DNA of 10,517 nucleotides. Source: Actinomycetota bacterium (GTDB lineage: Bacteria; Actinomycetota; Actinomycetes; S36-B12). Below, in pieces: positions 5,317 through 10,517 of the stretch. A program made the position numbers and the translations under genes. The first letter of the stretch is position 1. Every line of letters starts with the position of its first letter. The stretch covers positions 1 through 10,517 of the forward strand of contig WLND01000026.1 of NCBI GenBank assembly GCA_009726075.1, in the 5' to 3' direction. The notes under the pieces are model-generated. The model did not search any database, had not been told where the DNA came from, and saw nothing but the letters and a program-made list of their open reading frames with translations.

Positions 5317-6230
5317 CGCCGCCGACGCACCGAGTTCTCCTCGTTATCAATGCACGCAAGCACGAGGTCCGCATGCTCGCGGGGGAGGTCACCGACGCAC
5401 TTCGCTCCGAGGGGATCGTTGTCGTGATGGCCGAAGACGATCTCGAGCAGTGGGGCGACGATGGGTTGCCTGCCACCGAGGTGGTTCCTGCGGACGAGCA
5501 TTCATCCGATGGCTGCGAAGTGGTCGTGGTGCTCGGGGGTGATGGGACGATCCTGCGCGGAGCCGAACGCGCTCGCGCTTCCGGGGCTCCGGTCATCGGT
5601 GTGAATCTTGGCCACGTGGGCTTTCTGGCGGAGGCCGATTCCGAGGACGTCGCGGCGGTGGTTGATGCCGTTGCCTTCCGGAAGTGGCGCGTGGAGGAGC
5701 GTCTGGCCCTGGACATTCGGGTACTTCAGGGCGGAGTCGTCATCGAATCGACCTGGGCGCTGAATGAGATCAGCGTCGAGAAGATAGCCCGACAGCGCAT
5801 GATCGACGTCGTGGTCGAGGTGGATGGCCGGCCGCTGTCTCGATGGGGTTGCGACGGAGTGGTGGCGGCGACGCCGACAGGGTCAACGGCCTATGCGTTC
5901 TCCGCCGGCGGGCCGGTGGTCTGGCCCGAGGTTTCCGCTCTGCTCGTGGTCCCGCTCAGTGCCCACGCGCTTTTCTCCCGACCCCTCGTGGTTTCTCCGC
6001 GAAGCGTGGTCGCCTTTGAACTCCAGGCAGGGTCCGATGCGGTGCTCTGCGCCGACGGGCGCCGTACCGTCGAAGTCGCTGGGGGAGCGCGCATCGAGGT
6101 CAGGACGTCGCCGCAGCCCGTACGACTCGCTCGCCTGATCGAGGCGCCGTTTACCGATCGGCTCGTCGCGAAATTCGCCCTTCCCGTTGACGGATGGCGT
6201 GGCGGCTCGCGGCCGAAGGATTTCGGATGA
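5313..6230 (+). CDS. nadK: NAD kinase
   Basis: NAD kinase phosphorylates NAD to NADP in the cytosol using ATP or polyphosphate. The 305-residue product has the diagnostic GGDGT motif at 75-79 (VVVVLGGDGTILRGAER) and the substrate loop GVNLGHVGFLAEA. It also has NEISVEK, where the Asn-Glu binds the nicotinamide nucleotide, and the TPTGSTAYAFSAGGPVVWP segment that contacts the second nucleotide. The C-terminal beta domain is complete, through SPQPVRLARLIEAPFTDRLVAKF. Length is normal for the actinobacterial PpnK type (M. tuberculosis Rv1695). GTG 5313 overlaps the tlyA TGA by 4 bp. The residues upstream to 5232 are out-of-frame translation of tlyA and are excluded. A 69-nt gap follows before recN, with GC-rich GGGCC runs but no clear promoter or terminator. 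Confidence 0.96.
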   Translation: MTPPTHRVLLVINARKHEVRMLAGEVTDALRSEGIVVVMAEDDLEQWGDDGLPATEVVPADEHSSDGCEVVVVLGGDGTILRGAERARASGAPVIGVNLGHVGFLAEADSEDVAAVVDAVAFRKWRVEERLALDIRVLQGGVVIESTWALNEISVEKIARQRMIDVVVEVDGRPLSRWGCDGVVAATPTGSTAYAFSAGGPVVWPEVSALLVVPLSAHALFSRPLVVSPRSVVAFELQAGSDAVLCADGRRTVEVAGGARIEVRTSPQPVRLARLIEAPFTDRLVAKFALPVDGWRGGSRPKDFG

Positions 6231-6282
6231 GGGCCCAACGCACATCGACCGGGCCGACGGCGCGAACCCCGAGCCGGGCCAT

Positions 6283-6294
6283 GGGAGGAAGGGG
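6283..6294 (+). promoter_or_regulatory. Strong Shine-Dalgarno of recN
   Basis: A purine-rich GGGAGGAAGGGG tract ends 5 nt before the ATG at 6300. It is the strongest ribosome-binding site in the window and fixes the recN start. Confidence 0.75.
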
Positions 6295-6299
6295 CGTCC

Positions 6300-8027
6300 A
6301 TGATTGAGCACCTGCAGATCCGCAGCCTTGGAGTTATCGAGGATGCAACAATTCCCTTCGCAAGCGGGTTGACCGTGATCACGGGCGAGACCGGCGCAGG
6401 CAAGACCATGGTGCTCAGCGGGTTTGCCCTCCTGGCGGGAGGCAAGGCGGACGCCGGCCTCGTCCGCTCAGGAACCGAGCAGGCGTGGATCGATGGCGAG
6501 TGGTCGGTGGCGGCAGATTCAGCCGCGGTGAGCCGGGTCGTCGATGCCGGCGCCGACGTGGAACCTGAAGGCGGACGGGTGAGGCTCCTGCTGGGTCGGA
6601 CGCTGGCAGCCGAAGGACGAAGCCGGGCTTTCGCGGGCGGCCGGACCGTGCCCGTAGGGGTACTCCAGGACGTCGCGGGCTCGTTGGTGGCGGTGCATGG
6701 GCAGTCGGAGCAGATTCGCCTCCGGCATGCGGACACCCAACGCATCCTTCTGGACCGGTTCGCGGGCGCGGATTGCCTCGCAGCACTGGCCGCCTACCGC
6801 CTTGCGTACTCCCAGTGGCGCGACACGATCAACGCCCTGACGGAACTCGTCGATCGCCGGGAGGCCCGGGAACGGGAGGCCGTGGTGCTCCGGATCGGGA
6901 TCGCCGAGATTGAAGCCGTTGCACCGCTGCCGGGGGAGGACGTCGAGCTCGACCGCCAGGCGGCCCGGCTCTCGCACTCGGGGACGCTGCTGCTCGACGT
7001 CATGGCCGCTCACGATGCCCTCGTCGGCGGTGATGGCGAATCCGGAACTGACAATGTCAGCGCCATTTTGAGCCGGGCGTCGGCTGCGCTCGCACGGGCG
7101 GCCGACGTCGATTCAACGCTGGAGGCAGTGCATGACCGGCTGCTCGAAATGACGAGTCTTGCCGCAGATGCGGCAGTCGACCTTGCCACGTTCGCGGCCG
7201 ACGTCGATGCCGATCCAGGCCATCAGTCGTGGGTCGAGGAGCGGCGTCATGCGCTCGGCACCCTTCGGCGTCGATACGGCGCCACCGTCGACGAGGTACT
7301 GGCATGGCTTGCCGCAGCGGTCGAATCAGTCGCCCAGGCCGATCAGGGCGATGACCGGGCTCGTGGCCTTGCCCAGCTCGAGACCGAGCAGCGCGCAATC
7401 GTGCGCGCGAGCGCAGGGGAACTCAGTGCCCTTCGGGCAGCAGCAGCGCAGGCCCTGGCTGCTGAAGTCACGGGCGAATTGCGGGCGCTGGCGATGCCGG
7501 ATTCAGTGCTGGATGTCCGGGTGACGAGCCGCACTGACACGTCCGAGATGGCACTGCACGGTGCCGACGACGTCGAACTGCTGCTCCGGCCGCACAACGG
7601 GGCTGAGCTTCGTCCCCTGAGCAAGGGAGCGTCTGGCGGTGAGCTCTCGCGGGTCATGTTGGCACTCGAAGTGGTCTTGGCGGGCGCGGATCCGGTGCCG
7701 ACATTCATCTTCGACGAAGTTGATGCGGGCATCGGGGGGCGCGCGGCTGTTGAAGTCGGCCGGCGCCTGGCTCGACTAGCCCGGTCGGCCCAGGTGATCG
7801 TCGTCACCCACCTGCCTCAGGTCGCGGCGTTCGCCGACCAGCATGTCGTGGTGTCGAAGGGCGCTGACGGCATGGTCACGTCGTCCAGTGTCACGGTCGT
7901 TGATGGACCAGCGCGAGTCAGTGAACTCGTTCGCATGCTCTCCGGTCTCGATGGCTCCGAGTCTGGAGCCCTCCATGCGGAGGAGCTCTTGGCCGTTGCG
8001 GAGACCGAACGGCTCTCGGCACGCTGA
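6300..8027 (+). CDS. recN: DNA repair protein RecN
   Basis: RecN is an SMC-like ATPase that acts early in double-strand break repair, tethering DNA ends and working with RecA. The product is 575 residues, normal for the family. The N-terminal ATPase half begins MIEHLQIRSLGVIEDATI, with Walker A GETGAGKT at 29-36 and the conserved VHGQSEQ Q-loop-like segment near residue 130. The middle (about 150-400) is a helical coiled-coil arm. The C-terminal half has the ABC-type signature SKGASGGELSR at 441-451, Walker B with catalytic Glu in FIFDEVDAGIGG at 469-480, and the switch VIVVTHLPQVAAFAD. All ATPase motifs are intact. I see no actinobacterial SOS box (GAAC-N4-GTTC) in the 69 nt upstream, so it may depend on the operon promoter, in line with its place after tlyA and nadK. 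Confidence 0.97.
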   Translation: MIEHLQIRSLGVIEDATIPFASGLTVITGETGAGKTMVLSGFALLAGGKADAGLVRSGTEQAWIDGEWSVAADSAAVSRVVDAGADVEPEGGRVRLLLGRTLAAEGRSRAFAGGRTVPVGVLQDVAGSLVAVHGQSEQIRLRHADTQRILLDRFAGADCLAALAAYRLAYSQWRDTINALTELVDRREAREREAVVLRIGIAEIEAVAPLPGEDVELDRQAARLSHSGTLLLDVMAAHDALVGGDGESGTDNVSAILSRASAALARAADVDSTLEAVHDRLLEMTSLAADAAVDLATFAADVDADPGHQSWVEERRHALGTLRRRYGATVDEVLAWLAAAVESVAQADQGDDRARGLAQLETEQRAIVRASAGELSALRAAAAQALAAEVTGELRALAMPDSVLDVRVTSRTDTSEMALHGADDVELLLRPHNGAELRPLSKGASGGELSRVMLALEVVLAGADPVPTFIFDEVDAGIGGRAAVEVGRRLARLARSAQVIVVTHLPQVAAFADQHVVVSKGADGMVTSSSVTVVDGPARVSELVRMLSGLDGSESGALHAEELLAVAETERLSAR

Positions 8028-8036
8028 CATGGGTTT

Positions 8037-8053
8037 ACGTGCGGCGAGCACGT
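8037..8053. repeat. Short perfect inverted repeat between recN and pyrG
   Basis: ACGTGC and GCACGT form a 6-bp stem around the 5-nt loop GGCGA. There is no T-run after it, so it is not a classical intrinsic terminator. It lies 10 nt after the recN stop and about 48 nt upstream of the pyrG -10 element, so it could be an operator, a processing hairpin or a weak terminator. Confidence 0.4.
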
Positions 8054-8100
8054 CACCGTTCAGGTCGCGGTCATCGACAAGGCCTCGGCGCCGTCGCTGC

Positions 8101-8106
8101 TAGTCT
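8101..8106 (+). promoter_or_regulatory. -10 element of a leaderless pyrG promoter
   Basis: TAGTCT fits the actinobacterial TANNNT -10 consensus. It ends 8 nt before the GTG start at 8115, so transcription would begin at or within a base or two of the start codon. No Shine-Dalgarno precedes that GTG, as expected for a leaderless mRNA. The best -35 candidate, TCGACA at 8074-8079, has a long 21-bp spacer and is weak. Confidence 0.6.
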
Positions 8107-8114
8107 GAACGTCC

Positions 8115-9776
8115 GTGAGCCCCTCGAAGCAGACCAAGCACGTATTCGTGACCGGCGGAGTCGCCTCCTCGCTTGGCAAGGGCCTGACGGCGTCAAGCCT
8201 CGGCAACCTCCTGACGGCGCGCGGGCTCCGCGTGACGATGCAGAAGCTTGACCCGTATCTCAACGTCGATCCCGGCACGATGAACCCGTTTCAACATGGC
8301 GAGGTGTTCGTCACGGACGACGGAGCCGAGACCGACCTCGACATCGGGCACTACGAGCGCTTCCTGGACACCGACCTGCACGGATCTGCCAACGTGACGA
8401 CCGGGCAGGTCTACTCAACGGTGATCGCCAAGGAACGTCGCGGCGAGTACCTCGGCGATACCGTCCAGGTGATCCCGCACATCACCAACGAGATCAAGTC
8501 GCGGATTCGACGCATGGCCGGTCCAGAGGTCGACGTCGTGATCACCGAGGTCGGCGGAACGGTCGGGGATATCGAATCCCTGCCGTTCCTCGAGGCCGTG
8601 CGTCAGGTTCGCCATGAAGTCGGACGAGGCAATGTGTTCTTCCTGCACGTATCGCTGCTGCCGTACATCGGCCCCTCCGGAGAGTTGAAGACCAAGCCCA
8701 CCCAGCATTCGGTGGCCGCCCTGCGAAGCATCGGCATTCAGCCCGATGCCATCGTCCTACGCGCCGACAGGCCGGTGCCGGCTGGCATCAAGCGCAAGAT
8801 CTCCCTCATGTGCGATGTCGACGAGGAGGCCGTCGTCGCCGCCGTCGACGCGCCGAGCATCTATGACATCCCGAAAGTCCTGCACTCTGAAGGCCTCGAT
8901 GCCTACGTGATCCGACGCCTCGACCTGCCGTTCCGCGATGTTGACTGGACCCGATGGGACGACCTGCTGCGCCGGGTGCACCACCCGGCCCATGAGGTGA
9001 CGATTGGTCTCGTCGGCAAGTACGTCGACCTGCCCGATGCCTACCTGTCGGTGACCGAGGCAATTCGGGCCGGGGCTTTCCACCACGACTCTCGCGTCAA
9101 TATTCGCTGGATCGCCAGTGATGACTGCGCAACTGAGGAGGGGGCGAATCGGCTCCTCGGCGATCTCGATGGCATCTGCGTGCCGGGCGGTTTCGGGGTG
9201 CGCGGCATTGAGGGCAAACTCGCTGCGCTGAAGTTTGCGCGCGAGCGCATGATTCCCGTTCTCGGGCTGTGCTTGGGCCTCCAGTGCATGGTCATCGAAT
9301 ACGCGCGCAATGTGGCCGGACTCGCTGACGCAAACTCGATGGAGTTCGACGAGGCAACGCCGCATCCGGTCGTCGCCACGATGGCTGATCAGCGCGATGT
9401 CGTGTCAGGCGAGCGCGACATGGGCGGCACCATGCGTCTGGGGCTCTATCCGGCCAAGTTGCTGGACGGCTCCCAGGTCGCGCGCATCTACGGTGCGCCC
9501 TACGTGGACGAGCGGCACCGTCATCGCTTCGAGGTCGCCAACAGCTACCGACCGCAACTCGAACAGGCTGGGCTGGTCTTCTCAGGGACTTCGCCGGATG
9601 GCCGGCTCGTTGAGTTCGTCGAGCTTCCCATCGACGTCCACCCGTTCTACGTGGCAACGCAAGCGCACCCGGAATTGCGGTCCAGGCCCACGCGAGCCCA
9701 CCCCTTGTTTGCCGGCCTGATCAGCGCGGCACTGGATCGTGCTGGCGCGAAGCATCCGTCAAAGCGGTCGCAGTAA
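8115..9776 (+). CDS. pyrG: CTP synthase (glutamine-hydrolysing)
   Basis: CTP synthase makes CTP from UTP, ATP and glutamine, the last step of de novo pyrimidine synthesis, as a cytosolic tetramer. The 553-residue product has full length. The N-terminal synthetase domain (1 to about 275) opens KHVFVTGGVASSLGKGLTASS, with the ATP-binding loop around Lys22. It continues with LDPYLNVDPGTMNPFQHGEV, TDLDIGHYERF, TEVGGTVGDIESLPFLEA and KTKPTQHSVAALRSIGIQPD. The class I glutamine amidotransferase domain (about 290-545) has the nucleophile Cys386 in GLCLGLQC, the oxyanion segment PGGFGVRG, and His518/Glu520 in AHPELRSRP. The start is GTG 8115, just downstream of a TAGTCT -10 element. It is separated from recN by 87 nt, so it is probably its own transcription unit. 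The M. tuberculosis recN-pyrG interval holds two additional genes that are absent here. Confidence 0.98.
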   Translation: MSPSKQTKHVFVTGGVASSLGKGLTASSLGNLLTARGLRVTMQKLDPYLNVDPGTMNPFQHGEVFVTDDGAETDLDIGHYERFLDTDLHGSANVTTGQVYSTVIAKERRGEYLGDTVQVIPHITNEIKSRIRRMAGPEVDVVITEVGGTVGDIESLPFLEAVRQVRHEVGRGNVFFLHVSLLPYIGPSGELKTKPTQHSVAALRSIGIQPDAIVLRADRPVPAGIKRKISLMCDVDEEAVVAAVDAPSIYDIPKVLHSEGLDAYVIRRLDLPFRDVDWTRWDDLLRRVHHPAHEVTIGLVGKYVDLPDAYLSVTEAIRAGAFHHDSRVNIRWIASDDCATEEGANRLLGDLDGICVPGGFGVRGIEGKLAALKFARERMIPVLGLCLGLQCMVIEYARNVAGLADANSMEFDEATPHPVVATMADQRDVVSGERDMGGTMRLGLYPAKLLDGSQVARIYGAPYVDERHRHRFEVANSYRPQLEQAGLVFSGTSPDGRLVEFVELPIDVHPFYVATQAHPELRSRPTRAHPLFAGLISAALDRAGAKHPSKRSQ

Positions 9777-9779
9777 CGT
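9774..9779 (+). promoter_or_regulatory. Possible -10 element overlapping the pyrG stop codon
   Basis: TAACGT fits TANNNT and contains the pyrG TAA. It ends 7 nt before a GTG at 9787, the same geometry as the pyrG promoter. The following 11 nt up to and including GTGAGC (9782-9792) are identical to those at the pyrG start (8110-8120). No -35 element is evident. Confidence 0.35.
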
Positions 9780-9786
9780 GCCGTCC

Positions 9787-9810
9787 GTGAGCGCAACGAC
9801 GGGCCGATGA
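9787..9810 (+). CDS. Possible seven-codon leaderless leader peptide before the NUDIX gene
   Basis: GTG 9787 opens a seven-codon frame, MSATTGR, whose TGA (9808-9810) overlaps the NUDIX start ATG (9807-9809) as ATGA. It sits 7 nt after the TAACGT hexamer. A leaderless minicistron would deliver ribosomes to the NUDIX start, which lacks a good Shine-Dalgarno of its own. It could also be chance, or a remnant start displaced by a frameshift. No homology can be judged at this length. Confidence 0.25.
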   Translation: MSATTGR

Positions 9811-10517
9811 TGTCGAGTGCTGGCACCGTCCCTGCCGCAGGAGATTGCCCGGACGAGGAGTGGATCGGCGACATCGTCGATACCCGAGAGCCTCGAGCGA
9901 TCCTCGATTCGGTCATGCAGTTTCGTGGACGCATCTGGTCGGTGCGGTCCGACACGGTTGATTTTGACGGCCACCACGCGGTCAGGGACGTTCTCCTCCA
10001 CCTCGGTGCGGTTGCCGTGATTGCTATTGACGAGGCCGATCGCGTCCTGCTCATCCGCCAGTACCGTCACCCGGTGGCAATGTCGCTCTTCGAGCCGCCT
10101 GCTGGGCTGCTCGACGTGCAGGGCGAGGCGCCGCACCTCACGGCCGCGCGGGAGCTGGCCGAAGAGTCCGGTTACGAGGCGGGCTCCTGGAGCGTCCTCG
10201 TTGATGTTCTCAACTCGCCGGGAGGCTCGAGCGAGGCCATTCGGGTGTACCTGGCACGCGATCTTTCCGCTATTCCGACGGGTCGCCCGCATACGGGGGA
10301 GGCGGAGGAGGCGCACCTTCCGCGTGCTTGGGTTGACCTCGACGAGGCGAAGGAACTCGTGCTGGCGGGGCAGATCGCCAGTCCGTCCGCGGTGTGCGGA
10401 ATCCTCGCGGCGTGGGCATCGAGGGCCGGGGGCTGGTCGTCGCTGCGCCCGCTCGAGGCTTCGTGGCCCGCGCGTGACGTGCTGGTCGCAGAGCATCGGG
10501 TCAATACCATCGGAACA
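9807..10517 (+). CDS. NUDIX hydrolase, ADP-ribose pyrophosphatase type, 3' end outside window
   Basis: The frame is open from 9777 to the window edge, with 237 codons from ATG 9807 and no stop seen. The NUDIX box lies at about residues 100-123: GLLDVQGEAPHLT, then AARELAEESGY, with metal-binding REL-x-EE (Arg115, Glu116, Glu119, Glu120). It resembles M. tuberculosis Rv1700, an ADP-ribose pyrophosphatase that hydrolyses ADP-ribose to AMP and ribose 5-phosphate. Shared stretches are FGAVA/LGAVAVIAIDE, RQYRHPV, PPAGLLDV and GEAPHLTAAREL. As in Rv1700, the first loop of the box has one more residue than the textbook G-x5-E. The N-terminus (about 30 residues, MMSSAGTVPAAGDCPDEEW) is longer than in Rv1700. 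ATG 9810 is equally possible. The ADP-ribose substrate is inferred from synteny and similarity. The spacing to pyrG is 30 nt. Confidence 0.9.
   Translation, partial: MMSSAGTVPAAGDCPDEEWIGDIVDTREPRAILDSVMQFRGRIWSVRSDTVDFDGHHAVRDVLLHLGAVAVIAIDEADRVLLIRQYRHPVAMSLFEPPAGLLDVQGEAPHLTAARELAEESGYEAGSWSVLVDVLNSPGGSSEAIRVYLARDLSAIPTGRPHTGEAEEAHLPRAWVDLDEAKELVLAGQIASPSAVCGILAAWASRAGGWSSLRPLEASWPARDVLVAEHRVNTIGT

Noticed and set aside
5891..6745. Minus-strand ORF of 284 codons opposite nadK and recN
   Set aside because: It spans two well-supported plus-strand genes and their spacer. The Arg/Pro/Ser-rich composition is typical of antisense reading of high-GC coding DNA.
8037..8053. Intrinsic terminator after recN
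   Set aside because: The stem is only 6 bp and no T-run follows. It is reported only as an inverted repeat.
9759..10496. Minus-strand ORF of 245 codons opposite the NUDIX gene
   Set aside because: It is an antisense shadow. The plus strand encodes a clear NUDIX hydrolase with catalytic residues, and the minus-strand product has no recognisable domain.

Overview
The window looks like a conserved housekeeping stretch of an actinobacterial chromosome. The evidence is the high G+C content, frequent GTG starts, start/stop overlaps, and a gene order I recognise from Mycobacterium tuberculosis Rv1691-Rv1700: TPR-like protein, HAD phosphatase, small protein, tlyA, NAD kinase, recN, pyrG, NUDIX hydrolase. 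The protein sequences resemble actinobacterial families, but I cannot name a genus from sequence alone.

Layout. (i) 1-1019, plus strand: the 3' part of a gene whose visible N-terminal region is built of 22-residue Arg/Asp/Gly/Ser-rich tandem repeats, followed by a helical TPR-like domain. (ii) 970-1971, minus strand: a metallo-beta-lactamase-fold hydrolase that converges on and overlaps gene (i) by 50 bp. (iii) 1972-2056: a divergent intergenic region with an 8-bp perfect inverted repeat. (iv) 2057-8027, plus strand: a tightly packed run of a short SSB-like OB-fold protein, a TPR protein, a HAD-IIA phosphatase, a coiled-coil/phasin-like protein, a small acidic conserved protein, TlyA, NAD kinase and RecN. 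Four junctions are 4-bp start/stop overlaps or a 1-bp gap, which indicates a translationally coupled operon. (v) 8028-9776: CTP synthase behind its own apparent leaderless promoter. (vi) 9777-10517: a NUDIX hydrolase of the ADP-ribose pyrophosphatase type, running off the window end and preceded by a possible seven-codon leaderless leader peptide.

Functionally the block mixes translation (TlyA rRNA methylation), nucleotide and cofactor metabolism (NAD kinase, CTP synthase, NUDIX hydrolase), DNA repair and binding (RecN, SSB-like) and phosphate-ester turnover (HAD). I see no mobile element, CRISPR array, tRNA or rRNA, and no clearly new multi-gene system. The most unusual signals are the near-identical 66-bp coding repeats with synonymous-only drift plus one A/S site, the palindrome between the divergent genes, the putative leaderless minicistron before the NUDIX gene, and the diverged interdomain linker of TlyA.
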